A DNA stretch of 64,000 bases from Sipunculus nudus (Eukaryota > Annelida > Sipuncula > Golfingiida > Sipunculidae): positions 59,030,870-59,094,869 of the forward strand of contig CM049307.1 in NCBI GenBank assembly GCA_026874595.1, read 5' to 3'. Within the stretch, counting starts at the first letter, position 1, and every line of letters begins with the position of its first letter. The notes below the pieces were generated by a model. It searched no databases and had not been told where the DNA came from. It saw nothing but the letters and a program-made list of their open reading frames with translations. The position numbers and the translations under genes are program-made. This document shows, one piece after another, positions 1 through 10,150 of the stretch.

Positions 1-2
1 AC

Positions 3-2240
3 AAAGTACAGCCTGTACCAATAGTGACAGAAAAGCCGTCACTAGATCAGGACACTGATCTGGAAAGTCAGGAAATTCCTGGTTTGTATCCTTCATGTGC
101 TTTAACTGGATCTATGGCCAAGAAAACACACATGAGGATAATGATCCAGATAATAACACTCTGGGAGTCACTAGTGACTCGTCTAATGACTCGCCCGTAC
201 AGGATGCAACATTCTCAAGGTCAGAACTTATCGCGGAACAGCATAAGGACCCTGATATTTCATGTTTGTTTCCCAGGGCAGTTTCTAAAGATGAACTGTC
301 ACAGAACACAGTTTGTTTCTATGTCAAAAATGGAGTGCTTATGCGTAAATGGCGACCACCTGATGTATGCGCTGATGAAGGGTGGGCCATTAAACATAAA
401 ATAGTAATGCCAAAAAGCTTTCGCAGTGAAGTTCTAAGCATGGCACATGAGGCTCCTTTGTCTAGTGACTCGTCTAATGACTCGCCCGTACAGGATGCAA
501 CATTCTCAAGGTCAGAACTTATCGCGGAACAGCATAAGGACCCTGATATTTCATGTTTGTTTCCCAGGGCAGTTTCTAAAGATGAACTGTCACAGAACAC
601 AGTTTGTTTCTATGTCAAAAATGGAGTGCTTATGCGTGAATGGCGACCACCTGATGTATGCGCTGATGATGGGTGGGCCATTAAACATAAAATAGTAATG
701 CCAAAAAGCTTTCGCAGTGAAGTTCTAAGCATGGCACATGAGGCTCCTTTGTCTAGTGACTCGTCTAATGACTCGCCCGTACAGGATGCAACATTCTCAA
801 GGTCAGAACTTATCGCGGAACAGCATAAGGACCCTGATATTTCATGTTTGTTTCCCAGGGCAGTTTCTAAAGATGAACTGTCACAGAACACAGTTTGTTT
901 CTATGTCAAAAATGGAGTGCTTATGCGTAAATGGCGACCACCTGATGTATGCGCTGATGAAGGGTGGGCCATTAAACATAAAATAGTAATGCCAAAAAGC
1001 TTTCGCAGTGAAGTTCTAAGCATGGCACATGAGGCTCCTTTGTCTGGCCATTTAGGTATAAATAAAACTTATCAGAAAGTTAGTACACACTTTTATTGGC
1101 CTAACCTCAGGAAAGATGTTGTACAATATTGTAAATCATGCCATACATGCATGATGGTAGGCAAGCCCAATCAGAATCCTCCTAAGGCCCCACTTAGGCC
1201 TATTCCTGCTTTCGAGGAACCATTCAGTAGGATTATTGTTGATTGTATTGGACAACTGCCCAAAAAAAAATCTGGACATGAATACTTGCTGACAATCATG
1301 TGCGCATCTACCAGGTTCCCTGAGGCAATACCATTACGCAAAATTAATGCCAAATCTGTTGTCAAAGCTCTGACCAAGTTTTTTACAACTTTTAGATTAC
1401 CAAAATCCGTCCAGTCTGACCAAGGGTCTAATTTTATGTCTGGCTTATTCCAACAAGTTATGCTTGAGCTGGGAATAAAACAGTACAGCTCTTCGCCATA
1501 CCATCCTGAAAGTCAGGGCGCCCTCGAGCGTTTTCACCAGACATAAAAAACATGATCAGAACTTATTGCTATGACACACAGAAAGACTGGGACGAAGGAA
1601 TCCACCTATTGTTGTTTGCTGTCAGAGAATCCTTTCAAGAGTCCTTGGGTTTCAGTCCCTTTGAACTAGTTTTTGGACACTCCATTCGAGGACCATTGAA
1701 ACTGCTTAAAGAAAAACTCTTGTGTGAAAATCCTGATTCTCTTAGTTTACTGCAGTATGTCTCAGACACAATGCTTGTGAGATTGCAAAGTCAAATCTAA
1801 AATCTGCACAAAGTAAAATGAAAACAAAGTATGACAAGCACACTGTAAGTAGGACGTTTGAGCCTGGTGAAAAGGTCCTTGCCTTACTTCCCATCCCTAG
1901 CAGACCTCTGCAAGCTAGGTATTTTGGTCCTTACATTGTTGACAAGAAAGTCAGTGATTTAAATTACATACTGTTGACACCAGATAGACGTAAGAAGAAA
2001 CAACTGTGCCATGTTAACATGTTGAAACCATATTATGACAGAAAAAGCACATCAGATGTTGTACATAATGTTACTGCTGTAAATTGTGTAAACACTGACC
2101 CTGACCCAGTTAAAGTAGATACTGATTGTAAGTGTGATGTAAACATTCAGTGTGGTACAGTACCATTAAAAACTCAGACGTGCTTAAAAACCTGGATGCC
2201 AAACTGGCACACCTTACCGCACAACAACAACAAGACCTGA
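3..2240 (+). pseudogene. pol pseudogene, integrase half
   Basis: A linker in one frame (from position 3) ends with a segment of the kind found just upstream of gypsy integrases, then shifts frame near 110. From 95 to 1546 a 483-codon frame carries three copies of the integrase N-terminal leader and then the integrase. The zinc finger is H (1028), H (1049) and a CxxC pair near 1130-1150. The catalytic triad is D (1241), D (1418) and E (1526), with exactly 35 residues between the last two, as expected for DD35E integrases. A one-base frame change at about 1544 and another near 1790 break the rest. A GPY/F-type C-terminal module, with a GPY word, is read at 1818-2060. The enzyme would have inserted the element cDNA into the genome. 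It is no longer intact. Confidence 0.9.
171..1045 (+). repeat. three in-frame 291-bp tandem copies of the integrase N-terminal leader
   Basis: The unit starting CTAGTGACTC occurs at 171, 462 and 753, exactly 291 bp (97 codons) apart, so the reading frame is kept across all three. Copies 1 and 3 look identical. Copy 2 differs at 638 (A to G, Lys to Glu) and 670 (A to T, Glu to Asp). Only the third copy continues into the second zinc-finger histidine and the integrase core. Copies 1 and 2 each end just before that histidine. A 16-bp perfect palindrome, GAGTCACTAGTGACTC (165-180), sits on the left junction. Confidence 0.95.
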
Positions 2241-3580
2241 AGAACCTGCTGCGGAATTATGAACATTTGTTTAGTGACATTCCAACGCGAACTAACATGT
2301 TGTGCCATGACGTCGACGTTGGTGAGGCAAGCGCAGTCAAGCAACATCCATATAGACTGAATCCAGAAAAGCAAAGGCATCTACAGGATGAGATACAATA
2401 TTTGCTGGACAATGTTTTTTTAAACCTAGTAACAGTGACTGGAGTACACCTTGTATTCTTGTGCCAAAACCTGATGGAAGTTACCGTATGTGCACAGATT
2501 ATCAAAAACTGAACTCTGTCACCAAGACTGACACGTTCCCGATCCCTAGGATCGATGAATGTATTGAAAGAGTCGGTAGCTCCAGGTATGTTTCCAAGTT
2601 TGACTTGTTAAAAGGATTCTGGCAAGTTCCGCTGACAGAACGAGCGAAAGAAGTGTCCGCATTTGTGACGCCGCAAGGACTGTACCAGTATAAAGTTATG
2701 CCGTTTGGCATGAAGAACTCGCCAGCCACGTTCCTGCGCCTGATCCATGTGATTGTCAAGGACATTCAGGGCTGCGATGCATATATTGATGACCTTATCG
2801 TGTACAGCGACACCTTGGAGAAACATCTGCAAATTCTTCGCAACCTCTTCGAAAGACTCAGTGAAGCACGTCTGACCATCAACTTAGTAAAATCTTAGTT
2901 TTGTCATGCACAAGTAACAATTTTGGGACATATTGTAGGACAGGGTCAGGTATAACTTGTTGATGCTAAGATAAGTGCTATTTCTGCATTTCCTAGACCA
3001 GAAAACAAAAAGCAAATAATGCGTTTTCTTGGCATGGTTGGGTACTACAGGAAGTTTTGTCCAAATTTTGCTGCTGTAGCTGAACCTTTCACTAATTTGT
3101 TAAAGAAGAAACAAAAGTTTGTATGGAATGTTCAGTGTGAAAATGGATTTCAGAATTTGAAAGCCATTCTGCAAAATTCACCAGTATTAGCAGCTCCAGA
3201 CTTTCCAGTACCTTTTAAATTAGCTGTAGATGCTAGTGATACTGCTACTGGTGCTGTTTTGTTACAAGAAGGCAATGATGGCATAGATTTTTTATTTCTC
3301 AAGAAAGTTTGATACAAACCAGAAAAACTACTCCACTATTGAAAAAGAATGTTTGGCTTTGATTTTGGCGTTGCAGCATTTTGAAGTTTATGTTACCTCA
3401 TCAGTCAGGCCTATCATTGTCTTCAGTGATCACAATCCCCTCACGTCCATGAACAAGTTGAAGTGTAAAAATCAAAGATTGTTGAGATTGAGTTTGTTCT
3501 TACAGGATTACAATCTTAATATAATACACATTAAAGGGAAAGACAATGTACTTGCTGATTGCTTATCGAGATGTCTATGA
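2150..3580 (+). pseudogene. pol pseudogene, reverse transcriptase and RNase H half
   Basis: After a frame change near 2160 the sequence reads as the N-terminal arm of a gypsy reverse transcriptase, and after another near 2425 as the fingers and palm. The first catalytic Asp is at 2602-2604 (context KFDLLKGFWQ) and the YIDD box at 2782-2793. In-frame stops lie at 2896 and 2953, after which the thumb and connection continue in the same frame (3019-3312). RNase H follows, with a VDASD motif, then a frame change near 3290 and the EKECLAL, FSDHNPL and GKDNVLADCLSR motifs, ending with a stop at 3578. The role was copying element RNA into DNA. It is inactive as it stands. Confidence 0.92.
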
Positions 3581-3662
3581 AATGTTGTTAACAAGATGTT
3601 TATGTAATGTTGTAGATAAGATGATTTTGAAATGTTGTAAAAATTTTAGTGATTGTGATCGC

Positions 3663-3695
3663 AAAAAGAAAGTTTTCCGTGAAAACTTTCTTTTT
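3663..3695 (+). other. perfect 15-bp hairpin before the polypurine tract
   Basis: A 15-base arm (3663-3677) ending GAAAGTTTTC and its exact reverse complement (3681-3695) are separated by the 3-base loop CGT. It lies in the short untranslated stretch between the pol stop and the polypurine tract, seven bases before the tract. Confidence 0.8.
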
Positions 3696-3702
3696 TCTTA
3701 CT

Positions 3703-3712
3703 GGAGGGGGAG
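3703..3712 (+). other. polypurine tract (plus-strand primer)
   Basis: GGAGGGGGAG is all purine and directly abuts the TG that opens the LTR at 3713. This is the expected position for the RNase H-resistant primer used for plus-strand DNA synthesis in LTR retrotransposons. Confidence 0.85.
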
Positions 3713-3975
3713 TGTTACAGGTGCTCTTTTTATTGTGTGACGCGGACGTAACTCGTGTTGTTGTTACATTTTAAGTTTAATCCGTACTGGTTGGACTCTC
3801 GTTGTCATGTGAGCCTTGAGCTTTCACGCCTGGCCGTGGGTCACGTGATGAGTCTGGTATGTGTAGATACACAGCGATGTCTTTCTAGAGAATTCCTGAA
3901 ACGCATGTTTACTGTGGAGTAGGGTCCTTATAGACTGTTCGAGAAGTGGAAAATTCCCGGCTTGGGGTGTGAAAG

Positions 3976-3984
3976 TATATAAAG
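3976..3984 (+). promoter_or_regulatory. LTR TATA box
   Basis: TATATAAAG lies in a short GC-richer stretch in the middle of the LTR. Transcription would be expected to start about 25-30 bases further on, near 4005-4015, in a purine-rich run. Confidence 0.75.
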
Positions 3985-4339
3985 GGGCTGTTGTTTAGAA
4001 CCAGAGGGCAGACAGCAGAGCAGATACCAGCGGACGCAGAAGCGTGTGTCAGATTCTAAGACCTTATCCGACGAATGCGGCAATTATACATTTTCAAAGA
4101 TTTTCTCCTGGATTTTATACATTTGGACTTCAGTTTACTTTCTGTGTTGTTGCAAGAACTATCCACTGGACTGTCATTCTCCGAGATTTTACATTCAAAG
4201 GACTTACCGTAGTGACAGTGTTGGTATCGAGGTACTGTACCATTATTTTCTGTGTGATTGTATTGACTTGTTGCTATAACGCTGTTTTACTGTATAATTG
4301 TATTGATTAAGTGTATTGTATTGTTAGGGTTGTTTTAGG

Positions 4340-4345
4340 AATAAA
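4340..4345 (+). terminator. LTR polyadenylation signal
   Basis: AATAAA sits about 360 bases after the TATA box, followed by a T-rich stretch and a run of A. It is the likely 3' end signal of the element transcript. Confidence 0.65.
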
Positions 4346-4499
4346 TTACAGTTATTTGTTAACAAAAAAAGACACTGACTTCTTTATTCATTCCCCTAGA
4401 CATTTCCCGCTGCCCACTGCTAAAGAATCTGATTTTTTTTTCTCCGTTACAGAATTTGTGTTCATCACGCATACGTGATCTGTTTATATTAGGTTCCGT

Positions 4500-4503
<4 letters not shown>

Positions 4504-4571
<68 letters not shown>

Positions 4572-4716
4572 AGAGATTTAACAAGAATACACAGAAATGT
4601 CGGTTCACAGCCGATGTGAATCGATTTTTCTGTGTATTCTATTTACATCTCTATACAATGAACCAGGTATATTGCTATTTATAAATCTCTCATTCTCTCT
4701 CTCTTTCTCTCTCTCT

Positions 4717-4766
<50 letters not shown>
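4504..4766. repeat. microsatellite-flanked palindrome (TA)n(GA)n-hairpin-(TC)n(TA)n
   Basis: (AT)n at 4504-4540 and (GA)n at 4541-4576 are mirrored by (TC)n at about 4688-4718 and (AT)n at 4719-4766. In the centre are 26-base arms at 4584-4609 and 4615-4640, complementary except for three positions, with the loop GCCGA. An outer pair, GAGAGATTTA (4571) and TAAATCTCTC (4682), is also complementary. The whole block could fold back on itself and resembles a small foldback element. Confidence 0.85.
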
Positions 4767-4768
<2 letters not shown>

Positions 4769-7700
4769 ACTGACGTGTATCTAATTCAATATACTGATTG
4801 GGCCCCGTTTCAGGTATTCCGTGCATTATTAGTTGAACAATAATCAAATGAATCGCAGATCTATGGTCTTTTTACGCAGGTTACGAAGGAAGCAATAAAA
4901 CAATATATGTTTTTACAATGTCAGAACGTCATTCTGACCAATCCTTGTGGGAAATTGAAAAAAAAAAAGCAGTCGAAATGAATTCACTTTCCTTGTTATG
5001 TATTAAGATTGACCACCCCTGCATGAATTAACCAATATATTGAAAAGACCTTAAACCATGCACAAAAATGACTCTTGCGCATTTCTCAATGTTCATACAA
5101 TAGTCACATTCAAAAACAAAGTGTTGCACTCTCCTGGAAACAGAAAGGACTACCTGAATTACTACTTCTTCTTTATATGTACTACTGGTGATTAAATCTG
5201 GTGTTTATATGACCTGATCATAAAGTGAATAACCCCTATCTTTCACCCAGATCTATATATTATGTATTTTATATATATCTTTAAAGTGACAAATGTGATT
5301 GTAAGTAAAATATGTCTAATATAAACGTATAGATTGGTGGAGGAGGAGGCCACTTAGCCGCAGTGTCACACGTTCTTTATACGTATCAAGTATCAGTTCT
5401 AATTTGAGAGTTCAAAACTGTACTATTTTATATTTGCCTGTACTCTTACTGCGTTATAAACATCCTTGTTTTAATTAAGTTAGAATGATCGTTGGGTTTT
5501 CATTAGCAAACAGGTATTTTTTTCATTCATGTGGGGTGAAGAAAATGTGCATTCGTTGAATTACATGATATATTTGTTTTGTCTACAAAATATGTACAAC
5601 AACAAAAAATTGACCAAGGATGTTTTCATAAGCTACTTTTTAGAGGAGTTGCAAATTCTATGACCGCCCCGGGTGGCACAAACACAAGGTACACCACTGA
5701 CAAACTTTCCAGCAATATTCCTCATGGTTATGAGTTTCAAATATCCACTGTATATTCATTTCCTTTCTTTCTTTTTTATTTCTACTGACACATTGCACAA
5801 GTGTAAAAATAATGTGCGTCCCAATTATTTGATTTTGTTCGTAAATGATAAAATTATATAATGTGAGGTATGTAGACACCTATAGATTAATTAACGATAA
5901 TTGGTGATTATATCTTTTTATCAGACAATTTACTACCAATGTGAGCTCCAGTTTAAAAGATTAAATCAATTCTGTATTAGGTAGGCCTATAAATAGCAAC
6001 ACGTTGTGGCGGCAAAGCATGAGCTCTGCGGTACATAGCGACACCTCGTGGTAAATGCGTTAACCATCCTGAGATTTGATTGGGATGGAATCCCTGGGGC
6101 TCAATCTGAGGTTTGCACTTTGTCCCATATCATATAAATATTTGTTTTACTGTGTCGGGATATCCCAAGCGACGGAACTTCCGTGTACAGCTTGGCCGGG
6201 TTCTGCTACCTTGCTCAAGCGTGTAATTCCGGAAGAATTAATAATACACTTCGTCATGGCAACGGGTCAGAGGTGATTCATTAACCTGCGGCTTACAGGT
6301 AAGCAACTCATCACATATTGTAACAGACGGATGTATCAGTTCAACACGGAGGGTTGTTTCCGCACGGTATGTTCAATTATTCCACCAATTCTGAAAACCT
6401 CATAGGTCGAAAAAAATACATTTAATGTATCTTTAGCATTTAGCGTAACATACATATATAGCCTAAATGATATATTAGTTATTACTATATTTTTTATAGG
6501 TGACAAGTCAGATGTTGGCAAAATATTTTGTCAGCTTTTTAATATTATTTCCGCAAAGGTCTATATGGTAAGATACCCCAAATGACAGTTCACATACAGC
6601 ATATACATTTATCACTAGCTTATACATGGGATGAGACAAGGTCATGGAATAAAAAGTCTCGGAAATACAGGTGTAAATGTCCGGAAGTCAATGAGGGCTG
6701 AAACACCAAACGCGGGAGAAGGCATCCTTGTTGATAAGTAACACGTGCTCTTGTGACCTTTGACCTGGTGTGACTGACAGGGTTTCCCTGGTCGGGTGTT
6801 TTGTGTGTACTGTACAGGACCCGTGGTAAGCTTGAACGTTTCCCGTTTATCCACGGCTGTGCTGCTGTTGACACGCTGTCACTGCTGCCTAAAACGACGG
6901 AGCAGTGCTGCACAGTCGTGAGGGTTAGGATAGGCCGGTGAGTTGTGATTTTGTATCACTTAAATTTAAAAAATCTTGGACGTAGGTACACGGTTCGCTT
7001 GGCAGTCTTGGGCACACGGTTCAGAGCCCTCGAATGTCATAATCATATATTGAAGTAACATTATACGCGATGTTCACACCCGTAATTCTGGATGGTGGAT
7101 CTTTTATTACAGACCTAATTTCATGTGTCATTCAATGTCAGTACTGATTACCAAGCCAAATGTACCTTTCATTAAAGGCTTGATTATGTAGTGTTAGCAG
7201 TTTACTGTTTAGTGTTTTGAGAGTTTAGAGGGTTCAAAGGCTATACCACAAAACATAAAAAAAAAACTCTACAGTTGCTGATCAGAGTCAAGTTGACTCT
7301 ATCTTTCTACACTTGCAGATCTGTGTCATTGTAGATCTTCCTAAAGATCTTCTTTAAGATGTAGTAACTGAATTGCTCTACATTGACTGATAATACGTAC
7401 GTATGTACCTGCTATCATATACTACCATTAAATGTGATAATAGTGCAGCTCAAATCTTTTTAGTAATTGTACATGATTATTTACGTAATATGATTTTCAT
7501 TTCCTGCTGTATCATATATCCCCAGCTCTGTTTATTTATTGTTGTCTATGCTATCCATAATCAAATCTGATGATACTCTTCATGTACACAATACACAGGC
7601 CCTGTGAGACAAGGGGTTTCCTGGCCGGCCAGGAATGTCCACATAATTAGAAAAAAAAAATTTCATCAGTTTCATACACTGATTATTTCGTACATTCTTT

Positions 7701-8434
7701 TATATTAAATAAGACCTCCATAATGGCATGGAGATTATCATTGCAGAGAAAGAATATGCATTTGAACACACTAAAGTACACAGTCTCAAATAAAAAAAAA
7801 TATTGAAGCTTGCATTCCTGTGCATCCCTCCCCTATAAAAAATTTTCGGTTTTCGGCCTTAAATTAAGTACACAATTGATTGAACCCATATAGCTGGGGT
7901 GGGGGGGGGGGGGGGAGAGGGGGCCCTGGAACCTTTTTTTCTTCCACCCCATGTGAGACACCCATCCCACATTTTCCTTGTCCCAGGAAGTTAGTCTTGT
8001 CTTGTGAAGCATGAAGTCACTTGTCCAGGGGTTTGGACATATGTGACATATGACTGGCCACATTGACGTTCAGCTATTTTAAGATACATACAGACAAGAG
8101 TAATATACCTGTAATGATATGATACTTTGAGAAACACATTGCAAATATTAGGGGTGTAACAATTCATTGAAGAATTAATGCATTGAATTGCATGCCCTTG
8201 ATTAAATTGTACTCGATTTTTTACCTCCAAATCAATTCATTTTGATTATTTTTTTTTTGCATGTTCCATCCCAAAGTCCTCTGTGACTTCTAGACTGAGC
8301 AGTTTGCAATGTCGAAACCTTTTATCTTGTATTAACCCTGAATCTATTTTAATCATTAGCTGGTGGACCACTCCACTCATAAATATGCATTGACAAACAG
8401 ACAGGGAGCTACATTTTTCTTATATTATCTGAAG
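4767..8434. other. non-coding stretch with two CpG-richer patches
   Basis: No convincing protein gene was found. Short open frames such as 6076-6276 have no recognisable motif. Two patches, about 5980-6310 and 6640-7090, hold clearly more CG dinucleotides than their surroundings, and each contains a strong splice donor: CAG/GTAAGC at 6298/6299 and CCG/GTGAGT at 6937/6938. A G-run lies at 7899-7914. A GGGGTGTAACAATTCA-type sequence at about 8151-8260 resembles a dispersed repeat. Confidence 0.5.
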
Positions 8435-8862
8435 TACTGTGGTTGCCTTTTTGTTTGCCAGGGTTTTTCTTTCACGATATTCGCGAATTGAAAATAGCCA
8501 CAAACAGAAACCCCCGGGAATAAGATGCCTCGTACACTTATATGAACAAGAGGGGAAGATGCATTTGCACAAATGGATTATTGTCACACCTTTGGAAACA
8601 TGGTTCGTTAATCAGCAACCTAGTCTGTGCATGGTATTGGTACCTGCCCATGCAAACACGCTTTAATAATTATTATAATATAAAGTCTGTAACAGAAATA
8701 AATGAGATAGTGTGGGATTTATTCATATAATATAATAAATACAAACACTGATGTACTGAGATGTAAGTTTTTTATGGTGCGATCGTGAAAATGTAACCCT
8801 CACGAAAAGTTCAAAATGAAGAAATCTCATTCAGCCTCGCAAAAATGAAGCCAACCACAGTA
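8435..8862. mobile_element. MITE, TACTGTGGTTG-ended family, copy 1
   Basis: The left end TACTGTGGTTGCC is mirrored at the right end by GCCAACCACAGTA. The interior has AT-rich DNA without a transposase. A second full-length copy lies at 60841-61260 and matches along its length, for example the GGTTCGTTAATCAGCAACCT segment. A third site at 24510-24538 keeps only one end. It is a non-autonomous DNA element; the superfamily is not determined. Confidence 0.8.
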
Positions 8863-8965
8863 TACTAACATTCATTGAAGTAAACTTGTTTATTTTTTTT
8901 AAAGGCTGAAATTTACTACTTGAGTAAGAATTGAGTGGACAGTAGAATCGAAGGTAAAGAATCAG

Positions 8966-9308
8966 TAAGGCCAAAATAAAAAAAAGGTATGGTTCTCAGG
9001 TACTTTTTTTCAGATATCATTGCGGGCGGGCGCTTTTTTCATTTTAAATTTTTTGGTATGTTTCGATAAAAATGTCAAATGATAAGGGAAAAGCATAAAA
9101 ATAACAGTTTTATTTTGCTAAATAAGTAAAAGCCTTACAAAACAAAGCAAATTGTATGGTTTTCAATCTTCTTGAAAGAAATGTTGGAGCGGCAGCAGAT
9201 CAAAATTGGAAAGATTTTATTGAAAATCAAAATAAAAAGTTTTGATGCGGGGTTTTAAAATTGAGGCGGGCGGTGCCTGAGAACCATACCTTCAATTTTT
9301 TGGCCTAA
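8966..9308 (+). mobile_element. MITE, GGTATGGTTCTCAGG-ended family, copy 1
   Basis: GGTATGGTTCTCAGG at 8986 is inverted at 9276-9290. Subterminal GCGGGCGG-rich blocks lie inside both ends, and an outer AAGGCCAAAA / TTTTGGCCT pair extends the inverted repeat. The interior is AT-rich with no protein frame. A second copy lies at 32104-32440 in the opposite orientation with an alignable interior. Confidence 0.85.
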
Positions 9309-9964
9309 TTGAATGGATTCTATAAGGGCCCTTACAATTCACAGGTAGATGCACAGACTACAATAATATAATTATATGCAGCTTGGAGTAATACACATGA
9401 CAGATATTGCAGGTAATATATATGTATATAAATCATTTTCAGTTATGTGTATACACTGCAGATTTACAATACTGTCTTAGTGATGTCAGGTTTTGTATAT
9501 GGTACATATACACTAACCAGATTGGAAAGGGTGATTTCATTACATTAAGTCATGTCCTTTTCATCTGCACAACCCCATAGCTGATCAGTATGTAGTATGT
9601 CTGTCACATAAGGCCGAGGGTTTTATGTATGGAATTTATTAGGAAGTGCCTGGCATTCTCCCAAATCATAATTGGCCTGCTGGTATATCATCGTCCTTAT
9701 CCTGTATGTCCTCCCTGTTTTTGTCACATAAACAAAGAAATCTGATATACAACTTACAGTGGATTAAGTATGCTTGTATGGTGACATGCTTGTATGAAGA
9801 TATTCAAGAATCCAGTTTGGTTTCTCTGTGTTATGTTCTATGCAGGATTGTCTAGAAATGGGAAAAAAATTGTATTTTGTTTTATGGCTGACAGGAATAG
9901 AATCTGATCTGGACCAGATTATGGCCTTGGTAGGGGCATGCAGTGCAGCGTATGAAGGATATAG
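9309..9964. other. non-coding stretch, nothing recognised
   Basis: AT-rich sequence with no supported gene. The short frames here have stops or no recognisable motif. Confidence 0.5.
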
Positions 9965-10150
9965 GGGTGGGACATAGCCCAATGGTTAAAGCATTGGGCT
10001 ACTGGGCGGAAGGTCCTGGCTCAAACCCTGCTGAAGCCAACTGACAACACGACTCAGTAGGCAATGATTATTGAGCTGGTAAGCCTACTTGAGTTGTGAT
10101 ACAAGCAATATCAAGGAATTGAAAGTCATTGAAATCATTGAAAGTATATA
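9965..10150 (+). mobile_element. tRNA-derived SINE
   Basis: The head carries a perfect RNA polymerase III A box, TAGCCCAATGG (9975-9985), and a near-consensus B box, GGCTCAAACCC (10018-10028, one mismatch), 32 bases apart. This is the internal promoter layout of tRNA-derived SINEs. A non-tRNA body follows, and the tail has short GAAAGTCATTGAAATCATTG-type repeats. It is not a functional tRNA gene because the acceptor stem does not pair. Confidence 0.7.

Larger units (their letters stand above)
1..4503 (+). mobile_element. Ty3/gypsy LTR retrotransposon, Gmr1-type pol order, 5' end outside window
   Basis: This is the 3' portion of an LTR retrotransposon. In order it shows a pol linker, an integrase with zinc-finger, DDE core and GPY-type C-terminus, then reverse transcriptase with a YIDD box, RNase H, a polypurine tract and a 3' LTR. 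Ordinary Ty3/gypsy elements place integrase after RNase H. Here nothing follows RNase H except 120 bp and the LTR, and integrase lies upstream. That order is known from the Gmr1 group of Ty3/gypsy elements. The gag, protease and 5' LTR would lie left of the window. The copy is dead: reading-frame changes near 110, 1544, 1790, 2160, 2425 and 3290, and in-frame stops at 2896 and 2953. No env-like frame is present. Family and order are seen directly; the Gmr1 assignment is by order and not by phylogeny. Confidence 0.9.
3713..4503 (+). repeat. 3' long terminal repeat, 791 bp
   Basis: It begins TGTTAC right after the polypurine tract and ends GTAACA, a perfect 6-bp terminal inverted repeat with TG...CA ends. 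It contains a TATA box (3976) and an AATAAA signal (4340), so U3 is about 3713-4005, R about 4005-4365 and U5 about 4365-4503. The R and U5 limits are estimates. It inserted next to a TA microsatellite. The target-site duplication cannot be checked because the 5' LTR is outside the window. Confidence 0.9.

Noticed and set aside
112-891. Minus-strand open frames repeated three times inside the integrase region
   Set aside because: They are antisense shadows of the 291-bp tandem units and carry no protein motif.
3581-3702. Possible env or second integrase after RNase H
   Set aside because: Only 120 bases with stops and a hairpin separate pol from the polypurine tract.
9965-10040. Functional tRNA gene
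   Set aside because: A and B boxes are present but the acceptor stem does not pair, and a SINE body follows.
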